Assembly: GCA_016858145.1 (NCBI GenBank)
Contig: JAEHOE010000064.1
Span: 602,140 to 666,139 of the forward strand
From: Edaphochlamys debaryana
Taxonomy: Eukaryota; Chlorophyta; Chlorophyceae; Chlamydomonadales
Direction of reading: 5' to 3'
Length of the DNA: 64,000 nt
This document shows positions 23,301 to 33,864 of the stretch, one piece after another. Every line of letters begins with the position of its first letter. The first letter of the stretch is position 1. The translations under genes were made by a program, and so were the position numbers. A model generated the notes under the pieces. That model was not told where the DNA came from and ran no database searches. It saw only the letters and a program-made list of their open reading frames with translations.

Positions 23301-26300
23301 TTGAACCTGGAGGGGTGAAGGGTTGCGGTGGGGGAGGGGAGGGGTGTGTCGTGCTGACTCCACTGCTACCGGCCACTGGGATAGTGGTGCGTGAGCGACG
23401 GGGTGCGCGTGGAAAGCGCGTGCTAAGCGACGGGCGATTTGGGCAGGTGCTGATTGCAAGATTGACGTGGTCTGTTAAGGCGCTTGTGGGAGGTGGAAAT
23501 CGACGAAATGTTCAAACCAGGGCCGTCCTTGCCCCAGCGCGCACCTGTGCATGAGAGTCCACTGGCTGCTCTGCACCTCGGCCTCGATGATGTTGCGGCT
23601 GAGCTCGTCGCGCACCACCTCCGTCTCCGCCTGGTTCTCCACGGGCTTGTCCCTGGGGGGGTGAGGGTGAGGGGTGGAGGTGGTCAGGCTGCAAGCTCGA
23701 GCGCAAGGTCCCCCGCACGCCCCCACCTGGCTAACCACCCCTGCACCCAACACACGCGCAGCCCTCTCGGCTCCCCACGTCCGCCGCCCCCAGCTCCCTT
23801 TCATTCTCCTCCCCGTCCCCCGCCTCCACACCACCCCTCACCCCCCGACCCACTTGGAGGGCACGGGCCCCACCCCTCGCCCCAGCCCCACCCCTCGCCC
23901 CCCGACCCACTTGGAGGGCACGGGCACCACGAAGTTGCCGCCCCCCTCCTTGTACCACATGGTGGAGTCGGAGGAGCGCAGCACGAACGTCAGCGCGCCC
24001 AGGTGGTGCACTGCAGGGGACGAAGCGAACGAGGCAAAGGGCGGAGAAGCGTGAAGCGGGCAAGCAAGAGGAGCGGGACTGCAGGTAGAGAAGACACGCT
24101 GGTCCCAGCTACAGCCCGCCGCCATGCGCTCGTTACCGGTACCCCCGTCCGTGGCCGCAGCCCCGGCCTGCCCCGACCCCTCCTTCCCCCCCTGCTCACC
24201 CGACGGCAGCGTGACGGTGATGCGCTGCAGCGGCACCTTAGCGCCGCTGACCTCCACGTCGCACTCGTCGTCGTCGCAGTTGAGGAAGGGCGTCTCCACG
24301 GCCTTGTGGATCACGACGCTGCCCTCGGGCTGGATCGAGTCGTCCGGCATCACCCAGTCGCGCGATCCTGACAGGGAGAGGGTGGAAGGGTTGAGGCGGT
24401 TGGGCAACGGGGCGCGCGGAGTGCCTGGCAACATGCAACTGCCTCGGTTCCCTGGCTTCAGATCCCTGGCCCAGTCACTAGTCTCAGCCCGCCGGGCGCG
24501 CGCTTGCCAGGAGCCCGGCCCTTCTACCCCAGCCCGGCCGAAACACACCTCTCGCTACAGCACCCCAGCACCCGACTGCGTCGGGGAGTCCTCACCCACT
24601 CTCAAGGCCTCCTCCACCCACCCACATGCTCCCCTGCGCCCTGCAGTGTCCCCCCACCTCCCCACCCCATTCACACCGTCCGCCCCCTCACCCGGCGGGC
24701 ACACGCCCCAGTGCAGCACCATGTCGCTGGCGGTGTCAGTCACCAGGTCCACGCGCACGGGGGAGCTGTCGTCCCGCTGTGGGGTGCAGGGTGCAGGGTG
24801 GGAGGAGGGGAGGAAAGGCGTCAGCGAGCGGAAGGCTCGGCCTGGACAGCAGACCCCCTCCCGCCTTAAGCTCCCAACACCGCCACCACCCAACAAGGGA
24901 GGGCAAGCCCTCACCACCCCTCCCCTTCTCACCCACAGCATCCCACCAGCATCTTACCTCCACCCTGAACCCCCCCTCCTCCTTGCCATACCACCCCCCA
25001 CCACCCCCTCCACCTTCTCTCCCACCGCCTCCCGGCCGCACGTGCCGCAACACCACCAGCACCTTCCCACCTCCTTTCATCCTACCCTCTCCTCCCTTGC
25101 CTATCCACCCCACCCCGCGACTAGCCCCCTATGCCCTCCTCCCATCACCCCCGCGCCCCCTTGGCTGCACCTGGCGCACCACCACCAGCAGCACCCCGCC
25201 CTCAGCCCTCCTCCCCTTCCTTTCCACACGCCCCCGCCACTATCCCCCTAAGCCCTCCTCTTAGGGGACGAAAGGTTCCTCGCCTCACCTGGCGCACCAC
25301 CACCAGCAGCTCCGCCTTGCCGCCCAGCGGGTAGGTGCGGCGCCAGCGCGTGGCGGGGTCCACGGCGAAGCGCTGCACCAGGAAGTCCAGCGGCCGCTCG
25401 GCGGTGGAGCGCTCGGCGGACAGCACGGGCGCGTCGGCGGAGCGCTGCGGGGGGCAGAGGGAAGACAGCGGCGAGGGTCGAGGACGGGTCGAGGGTACAC
25501 GTTTGCCCAAAGCCCCTGCAGCCCTCCACCACACCTTCAGGGTCCCTCCTTACCCTGCCCACCGTGCCCCTCCCCGCCTCCAGGCCGTGGGGCCCACCCC
25601 ATCTACGCTTGCTTCCCCGCCTGGAGCACCTCCCCCCGGGCCCTTCAACCCCCGCCCCACCCGGGGCCCACACACCCATGCACCCCCACCTTGATCATGT
25701 CCAGAGGGTTGCGCTTGGGCGTGCCCAGCGGCTTCCCCACCACCACCGGCTCGGCGGCGGCCTTGGGCGGAGCGTCCATGGACTGCAGAAGGAGGGCAGG
25801 CGCACGGGCGGTGATCATGGGGTCCCTTCTGCCGTGCACACAGGTGTAAAGTGGCCCAAGGTGCAGGTAGGCAGAGCAGGTACGGAGGTGCCGTACACGA
25901 AGCCGTGCACGCACACAGCAACCACACGCACCTGCATGGGCGTGCCGGCGCGCGAGGCGGCGGGGGTGCCCACGGGCGAGGCCAGGCTGGCCGTGACGCT
26001 GCCCGCCCCCGGCTTGAGCGTGTAGTTGAGCTTGGCGGCAACGTCCTGGGCGGACGCACCGGCAGCCATCTGCTCAGCAATCACCCTGCGGTGCAGAGGT
26101 GGAGGTTGCGAGGAGCGGAGGCGTGCGATTAGCCGTGAGCAGGCCCCCACGTGCGTGCCTTTCCCCGCGCTCGTGCTTCGCCCGCTCCCGAGCACGCAAG
26201 CCCGGATGCGTAGCCAAGCATGCCCCGCGCCAAGTAGACCCCAGCGGCCATCCTCCAGCCCACTCGGCCTGCCCCAGCCCTCGCTCCCTGCGCTCTGCCG

Positions 26301-28262
26301 TCTGGTCGTCAGGGACACACGAACGCGCCCCCCACCCACGCTCCCTCGACGGCCCCTCAATTCCGCTCTGCCAAGGCCCCCCTCTACGCGCCTGCGGGCC
26401 TGCTCGGAGAAGTCCGCGCCGTCCGGCTTGCCGGCGTGCTCCCACAGGACGTAGGCCTGCAGGCACACGGTAAGAAGGCAGAGGTTGAGGGGCGCGGCTA
26501 CAGGGCGACAGGCTATGCCCCGGCGCTGCTTCCCCGTCATAGCTTTCTCCCCAAGCCTCCTGCATGGACTCTCCTCCCTCGCCCTGCTGGTGAGGAAGCC
26601 AAGGCAGCAGGGCATGCTTTGGGGCTGCTGCCCGCGCTCCACACCTCAGCCAAGCTTACTATCCCCGCCTGTTGCCAACGCGCTGGCTCTTCCCCCATCC
26701 TTTCCCCACCAACCCCAGCCCCAGCCTCCCTCGCACCTGCACGCCCACCAGGTCCTCCGGGATGGACACCTCCGCCGGGGCCTGCCGAGGGGCCTGCTGC
26801 TGCTGCTGCTGCTGCTGCGGGGGCGGCGCCACGGAGCGCGGCTGCGCCATGGCGGGGGCCATGGAGTCACCGATGGTGGGCTGGATGACCTTCTTCCGGT
26901 AGTCCGAGTACTTCCACTTGCCCCTGCACGGCGCACAGGGCGCGACACGCATGTGCGTCAGAGAGACAGCTAGCGGCAACCCCTCGCTGTCGCCTTGGCC
27001 GCTTCCAGCCGACCCACATCCCAAACCACCCCGGCATTACATCTCCGCCGCCCTCTTGACCCGCCACCCCAGCACCCACTCGGCCACGCGCCACAGCTCG
27101 TCCAGCGTGCGCCCCTTGGTGAGCAGCTCCCGCATCTCCGACACGCCACGGTCGTACTCGGCGGAGGCCGCGCCCTGGTCACGCTCGGGGCGGCCCGCGT
27201 GGTCCCAGCGAGTCCAGGCCCACTTGTCGCACAGGTCCTTGGGCAGCTGGTCCAGCTTGAGCGCCGGGGAGGTGGCGTCGGGGCGCAGCTCCACCTTGAA
27301 GTTGGTACCGTTGTTGTCGTACCATGTGTTGGTGGCGTCGTCCTGCGGGAGGGAGGGAGGCGAGAGGGAGGCGGAGTTGAAGACCCCGCATGCCCTGCCT
27401 CGACTCCAGCCAGGGGGCTGAGCTGCTCGTCTCGCTCTGAGGGCCCCGTCCACCGGTGGCCCGGTTCCAGGGCAACCCTGGATCCCTGGTCACAACAAGA
27501 GCCAGGATGCCATTGCTTTGCAGGTCGGCGAAGGTCTTTGCCCGGAAGAATCTAACGCCGGCGTCCCTCTCCCAGCTGCAGGAAGCTGCGCACCTTGAGC
27601 ACGAAGTTCAGGAAGTCCGACGCCTCCTCGCCATCCAGGTGCAGCACCACGCGCTGACGGCCGTTAGTGTCCATTCTATGGGCGGGCCGGGGGCGGAGCG
27701 GCGTTGAAGGGCGAGGGCCGGGTCCGATACCTGTGTCGGCACGCAACACCCGACCTGGCAGCAACGTGCATTCCGGCCCGCGACCCTGTCCTATCGACTC
27801 AATAGATCGCCAAGGACATGGTCGACGTAGGGAGCTAACCGGCTGTGAAGAGCTTGCGCGTCCCAAGCCCTAAACACGCGGATGCCTACTTGAAGGGCGT
27901 CTGCAGCGCGCGGTCCTTGTACTGGACGGTGCCCTCCGGACGCGTCGACTGCCCCGGGAGACGCCAGCCACCCTTGTAGTCCTTGCCGCCCTCAACGCCC
28001 CAATGCAACAGTAGGCGGCCGGCCTGGACGTCCGAGTCAATTGTGAGGATCTGGTCCCCATTCTCGTTTTGGTCCACGGTCACCTGCACCCACGGCTTAG
28101 ATCACGTCAGAGCTCAGCGGGCTGGTGAGCAGCCACCAACATCGACACGCACCTTGACCCGAGCGCCGTTCCTCAGGGCCAGGTCTTTGTGAGTGGTGAA
28201 AGACGGTGTTGCTGTGATGGCCTGGGCGCTCGTGTCACGCTGGAAGCGTGCGACTGCTCGAC
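17367..28262 (-). CDS. GWD1: Alpha-glucan water dikinase (starch dikinase), N-terminus missing from model
   Basis: Phosphorylates starch glucosyl C6 using the beta-phosphate of ATP (EC 2.7.9.4) in the plastid, priming starch breakdown. I recover 32 exons from 28262-28153 to 17499-17367, all in phase, coding about 1,516 aa; Arabidopsis GWD is about 1,400. Tandem CBM45-like starch-binding modules carry LLHWGVEGGKDYKGGW (exon 2) and MVLHWGV with RDWVMPDDS (exons 10-11). The middle has MEEWHQKLHNNTTPDDV. The phosphohistidine site is LSHVSVRARN (exon 24, His about 1073 of the model). The ATP-grasp part has VGAKSKNLANLRG, FRSDSNGEDLEGYAGAGLYD and a C-terminal QTRPQV. Insertions: 8 Gln in exon 5 and an (NG)4 stretch in exon 27. 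Exon 6 seems to use a GC donor. The start codon and transit peptide are not identified and should lie in 28263-29300. Confidence 0.95.
23841..23924. repeat. Direct repeat duplicating a GWD1 splice donor
   Basis: A 27-bp unit (CCCCCCGACCCACTTGGAGG plus GCACGGG) occurs at 23841-23867 and 23898-23924, 57 bp apart. On the minus strand each unit carries the end of exon 12 (PVPSK) and its GTGGGT donor. Using the distal donor would add 19 codons in frame. Confidence 0.8.
26794..26817. repeat. CTG/CAG trinucleotide repeat (8 units)
   Basis: Eight CTG units on the plus strand encode eight glutamines in exon 5 of GWD1 on the minus strand, within a Pro/Gln linker. Confidence 0.85.
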
Positions 28263-29379
28263 CTGCGAGGGGCCCAAGTCAATGGACCTCGCCGACAGAG
28301 GCAGCCGCGCCCTGGAAGCTTGAACGACTCACCAGCCGGCCCGAGGGGGGCCTGCAGACCAATAGACGGGCATCCGGCGGTCTGCCCCCTGAGCGGGAGC
28401 TGCAGACCAGCGCCACGGGACCTGCACAACGCGGCGCATGTGGTGTTGCACGCGACAAGCCCAACTTTCAGGCTAATTGATCACGTACCTCGGCACCGCC
28501 GGGACCAGGCAACGGCGTCCTGCTAGACGCCCTGTGCCTGGCCGCAGGGAGACATCCGAGCTCTGCAACATATGAACCTGACGGCTTTCCGAGGCTGAAT
28601 TCTTGTTTGTCGACTAAGTGTTAAAACAGGAGTGAGGAGGAATGAGTTTGGTGAGACGTCGCGGGGCCAATACGTCGTGGGGCGCTGATGTCACCGCCAG
28701 GGCCCAGACTCCGATGGCTTCGTGACCGCACATCGGGCAGTTAACGCATTCTCTCGCTGCCAGAGCAGGCGAGGCGGACCGGCCGGCAGGCGGAACTCTG
28801 GAGTTTGCGTTACGAAGTAGTAATGACGAGCTGGCGCGCAAGCTTCGTCGACGCGAGCCGTCGGGACCGTGAGGGCGCTGATCGGGCTCCACAACACCCC
28901 AAAGAAACGACTTTCCTCGAGAACTCAAGCTCGCGAACCTCGTCGGGGCCCGAGCTCCGCCACTTCGACGCGCCGCCCTGTCCCCGATCCCGAGCACGAG
29001 GCGCCGCGCCCAGCCCAAGGACAGTGGCGATCAACCATACGTACGTCAAGAAAACCTCTAGAAGCCCTGTGGACTCAGCCGACGCAAGCCCTACCCGCTG
29101 ACCTGGCCGGCAGCTCGGCGCGGCACGCCTCACGCCCCGACACCTTGGCCCCCTTGCCCTCGCGCGGGACCATGCTCCTGCACACGCTTCAGCCTAGAGG
29201 CCCACATCTGGGTCCTCGACCCCGACAGATCCGACAGGCTTGACAACGATAGCGCACAGCTGACAGGTATTCTTCATTTGCGCACACAGCGCCCCGATAC
29301 AGTACACGCACATACAGGCACCTACACCACCTTGCGCCCACGCCTTCTGCCCGGGTTATACTTCTCGCCCGACCTCCAC
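28263..29379. other. Intergenic; probably holds the missing first exon(s) of GWD1
   Basis: 1.1 kb between GWD1 exon 1 of my model and the stop of the RNA triphosphatase gene. A CTCGCAG acceptor lies at 28263-28269, so at least one more GWD1 exon must lie upstream (higher coordinates). A minus-strand frame at 28464-28279 looks transit-peptide-like (Arg/Ser-rich, starting MGLSRATPHA), but joining it would need a 25-nt intron, which is too short. The true first exon is unresolved. Confidence 0.45.
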
Positions 29380-32300
29380 CTATAACCGCAGCCCCGCCAT
29401 TTCCTTCAGGGCCTCCTGTGCTCCATCCCCTGCACTCCCACCCCCACCTGCAGCCCCAGCCCCGCCTCCACTCGCCCTCCCACCTTCACCTGTGACCCCG
29501 CTCGCAACGCCAGCCTTGCCGGCCCCCACTCCTGTCCCAACCCCGCCCCCAGCCCCGCCCCCGCCGCCTACCCCAGCTCCTACCCCGCCGCCGGGGCCCC
29601 CACCCGCCTCCACCTCCACAGCCGGCTCCTCCGCCGCAAGGCTCCAGTCGATTGCGTCCAGGGACTTGCGCGAGTAGCGCCCGGGCCGCGAGCCGGGCGG
29701 GTTGGAGTACTCTGTCAGCGAGGCGCTCGAGGAGCCGCGCACGGGCGACTGGCTGGACGAGCCCGCCTCCTCCGGAATGGTGCCGTTGAGCTGGGCCAGT
29801 GCTTGGTTCCTGCAGGGGTCGCGGGGGGGTTGCGGGGGTTGATGTGCAGCGAACGGCAGGGCAGGGCTTAAGGTTGTGGGGTACAGATTCTGCTGGTGCT
29901 AGCGTGGGCAGTTGGGCCAGCACTGGTGTAGGTACCGCATATTCACACATTGCAGCGAGCAGCCCCTGACGCAGACCCACCTCATGAGCTGCAGCACATA
30001 ACGGTCGTTAACCTGCGTGGCGTTGCGTGGCCAAAAGGGTCGGCCGTGGGAGTCAAGGGCGGCAGCACACCACGCGCGGGCTGCTCAGCGCACGCAGGCA
30101 CTCAGCCCCACCCCGCTCCACACGCCCTTTCCTCATCACACCGCCCTCCAACCCGTCCCATAACCCTCTGCCCACGCCTGCCCACCCCAACCAATCCCGA
30201 ACCCCCAAAGCTTGGCAGCCACAGCCTAACCCACGACTCACCCCCAGGCTCTCGTTCTCGTTCATGTCGCTGCCCGCCCGGGACAGCACGGACCCGCCCG
30301 ACGCGGGCCGGCCGTTGCTGAAGGACCCGTGTGGCTGGTGGTGCGGCGTGAGAAGCGGCGAGGAGGCGTGCGTGTCGTGCAGGTCGTCATGGTGGGAGCC
30401 GCTGCCTTCCCCGTGGTGACGGTCTCGATCCCCCAGGCTGTCCTGGCTAGTGCGCCGCCCCACGGCCTCCCATGGCTGCCCGTAGGGCGAGTGTGAGAGC
30501 GGCGGCCTGCCCGGCTGCGGCTGCGTGTGCGGCTGGCCCGGTGAGGAATGGGATGGCGCGTGGTGTGGGGCCGGCCCTGGGCCCGGACCGTGCCCCGGGC
30601 CCGGCCCAGGCCCGGGGCCTGACGCCACCGTCGAGGCGCCGTGCGGCGGAAGCGGGAAGGGCAGGTTGAGCAGCCCTGCCAGGCCGTCGCGGCTGCCGCG
30701 GCCGTCGCGACTGTGCTGCCCCTCGAAGGTGGTGGAGCTGCGAGCGCTCTGGGAACCGCGCGGGTGGCCGGCCCCCGCCCCCGATCCAGATCCGTCGACG
30801 TGCCCGGCGTTGTACGACGTCATGTTCGGGTTCCATAGGTCTCGGAAGCTGCTGCCGCCCGCCACCGGGGTGCTGGACGAGCAGCCCACGTGCGAGCCGC
30901 GCCCCCCCAGGGACCCGGAGCTGCCCGGCCCCAGCGCGCCCTGCGAGCCGAAGGCCGGCAAGAGGTCGTTGCCGCCCATGCTGCCGCGCACCGCCAGCCC
31001 GGGCGTCGTGCCCAAGTCGCGCAGGTCGAGGCTGCGGCACCGGGGCGAGCCAGAGGGGCCAGGGGGGAGGGGGGGCGGTTGGTGGTGAGTGGAGGGGGAT
31101 AGTGAAGCTGTGGAGAGCAGGGGTTATATGGAAGCTGCGTGCAGAGAGCAATCAAATCAAGGTTCAACCTTGAAGGTTGAGTTAGTAAACGGCGAGCAAG
31201 GTGCGGTTGCGTGTCGTACCTGCGGCACGAGGGCGACTGCCCGCCGAAGGAGGAGTTGTCCGGCGATCCGCAGGCGGGCGGCAGGGCGCCCTGCGAGGCG
31301 TAGCGGCGGTGCAGCTCGTTGCGGAAGGCCTCGTGCTTGACGCCCGGCGGCCGGCTGCGGGGCGGAGAAGGGGCGGGGGCATCAGCTTCGGGTCCTCGCC
31401 GCAACCTCCCAGGCTGCAATTCGTGAACTCAAAGGTGTGGCTACGTGGCTACGTTGCCCCTGGACACCTCCTTGCTGAGAGCAAGAGCCCGACTTCCTGA
31501 TCTTCCCTGGACCATCATGACAGATGTAAACCCAGCACCGAAGCCCTTGGCACACATCCCACCTCTCCGCGAAGGCGTCCAGTGCGTCCTCCACGCTGAC
31601 CCCGAACACCTCGATCAGGTAGCAGCACAGCACGAAGCCCGTGCGGTTGAAGCCTGGAGGGGCATGCGGCGAGGGGGGCACGCAGGTGGAGGCAGCACAA
31701 CGGGAGTGAGGCATACGGGAAACCGAGCGAGTTGGGCCGTCAGCACGCGGCGGCAGGCCAGTGACACAAGCTCCAACGAGTGCCTGTCCCCCGCGAGCGC
31801 CCCAACAGCACCGCACCGTAGGCGCAGTGGATGGCGATGTACTCGTCCGGGTGGGCGCTCCAGAAGCGGTTGGCGGCAAGGACAACGGCGTCCACGAAGT
31901 CCTGTCCGGTGCAGGGGCGTGGAGGAGGCTCGAGCAGGGCCGAAGGCAACCAAGGATGAGGTGTGCGGTGTGGCCTCGTGACACAGGCTTTGGACATGCG
32001 CCTCCCCTCCCTCCCACCAACGCCGGCAGCATCAGCCATCCCTCGCCCGTGCCACTCCCACAGCCGGATATGCAAGAGCTCAGCCGCAGACCGCAGCGTG
32101 AATGCGACTACCCGTCTGTCTACAGCCGTCCGGCCCAACGCCGGTCCTCTCCGTGGGCGTGCTCCCCCCCCCGCACCCTTCCCCGGCCCCCGCTCAAGCC
32201 CCTCTTCAGGTCCTATGTGCAGCGGCAGCTCCTCATGCCCAGTTGGACTCCCCTACAAGGGCCCAACCCCACCCACCGGCGGCGGCAGCTCCTTGGCCAC

Positions 32301-33530
32301 CAGCTGTATGTGGACGTAGGCCACACCGGGGGGGATGTCCCGGGTGTAGAGGCAGTCTGGGGGGGAGGGCAGGGGAGGGCAGCAGGAGGCAGGGGCGATG
32401 AGCCATGCGGGGGGAGCAAGCACCACCTGAGTCCCGAGACAGCGCCTGGGGCCCACCACTCCTGCACTGAGAGCCCCCCTGCCGCCTGCCCGGGGCATTG
32501 CCTCATTGTAGCCCCTCGCGCATGCCCCCGGCACGTTGCCCCCATTGTTGCCCCGCGCAAGGGCCCCCAGCACCGTGGCACGCACCGTGGTTGGACAGGT
32601 CCAGGATTAGCCCCACCCGCCGCCCCTGCGCCGCCTCCGCCTCCACCATTTCGGGCACCGTGAGGCGGTGCTTGGGCCGCGTGGGGAGCGACCAGCTGTT
32701 GAGGATCTCCCGGCTCAGGGGCGTCTGCGGACCGCCGAAAGGGGAGTGCATCGTGCATGGGATGGGGGCCAGCAACAGGGGTGCCTCGTCACTGTGCTGC
32801 CCCCCTAGCCCCAACGCTGCTGCAGCCCCCTGCCTGCTCGGCTCCTCCTGCAGGGTGCCCAACCCATCGACTCCACGACCTTGAGCGCCGGTGGCTCAGG
32901 CCTTAGGGATGCGCAGCCCTCGTGTAGCACTACTGGGGCCCTGGCTCCCAACCCTAGGGGGCGCTGCCCTCGTGTAGTGCTCATGGGGCCCTGGCTCCTG
33001 AGCCACGCACCTTCATGGGGATGAAGCGACCGATGGGCTTCCCCACTGAGTCGTAGTCCCCCCACTTCTGCAGCTTGTTCAGCACAGTCGGGGGCCCCAA
33101 GTGGTGTGCTCCGTGGTTGTGTGACCCCGATCCACCGGGAGGCGCGGTGGGCTCAGCAGCGGGCGGCAGCGCGCCCGGCTCGGTAGGGCCTCGCTCCGCC
33201 AGCTCCGCGCCTTCCCCGCCATTCTGCTGCGCGCCCTGCCGCTCGTCAGATTCGCTGAGGACCTCTAGCTGCCCCGGGTACCAGCCTGCGGCACAAGTGG
33301 AGGCAGCAAAGCGAAGGTGAAGACGGTTCGGGGTAGGTGCAGGGTTGCCGGCGGACAGCAGCCAAGGGCGCGGGGGAAGGGCTGCCGCACACGGTTGGCG
33401 CGGGGAAACGCGCGGGCTAGTTCGCGAACTACCGAAGGATGCCTCGCTCTCCTGATCGTGCGATGGTCCTACCTGGATCTATATCAACCTCCTCTATCGG
33501 TGAAGGTTGGGGCGGGAGCTCCTCGCCCAT
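29380..33530 (-). CDS. mRNA-capping RNA 5'-triphosphatase (cysteine phosphatase type), no guanylyltransferase domain
   Basis: Removes the 5' gamma-phosphate of nascent pre-mRNA, the first capping step, in the nucleus. Exons (minus): 33530-33473, 33285-33011, 32724-32586, 32356-32277, 31901-31817, 31653-31563, 31354-31220, 31031-30242, 30012-29981, 29809-29380; total 2,115 nt, 704 aa. Residues about 95-245 follow the phosphatase half of animal and plant capping enzymes: GKPIGRFIPMKTPLS, GLILDLSNHD, YTRDIPPGVAYVHIQL, the active-site loop IHCAYGFNRTG (CX5R, C210 and R216), VEDALDAFAES and RPPGVKHEAFRNEL. The remaining ~450 residues are Gly/Ser/Pro-rich and look disordered. No KxDG nucleotidyltransferase motif is seen, so the guanylyltransferase must be encoded elsewhere or this enzyme has another role. 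The start context CAAACATGGG is good. It shares a short divergent region with the next gene. Confidence 0.85.
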
Positions 33531-33864
33531 GTTTGCCTGCCCCGAGCTCAACGTAGAGGGCCTTCCCTATGAGCTGTAGCAAGTCGCTGCCTGAAGCCGG
33601 GAGCTACATCGAGTTGCAGCTGGCGCGGGTGTGCAGCAGAGGAGTCACGCGGATTCCGTCGATTTGTTGGAGGAAGGTAGTGCGTTCACTCGCTCGGGCT
33701 ATGGGAGTGCGTCGGTACAGCTGTGTGTCGTTCGGGGTATGGCCTGGCACAGCCTCTAGCTCCCGCGCTGGCGGATTTCCATGCAGCGTCTGCTGGGTCA
33801 TTACATTCGCGACTCGACAACGACATACTGTTTTCACAACTTGCTCAGATAGGTTGCGGTAACC
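33531..33864. promoter_or_regulatory. Possible bidirectional promoter
   Basis: 334 bp separate the start codons of two divergent genes, the RNA triphosphatase (minus) and the PGES2-like transferase (plus). Both promoters and both 5' UTRs must fit here. I see no TATA-like box or other recognisable element. Confidence 0.45.

Noticed and set aside
23840..25260. Very C-rich plus-strand open frames
   Set aside because: These are introns of GWD1 on the minus strand; composition alone keeps them open.
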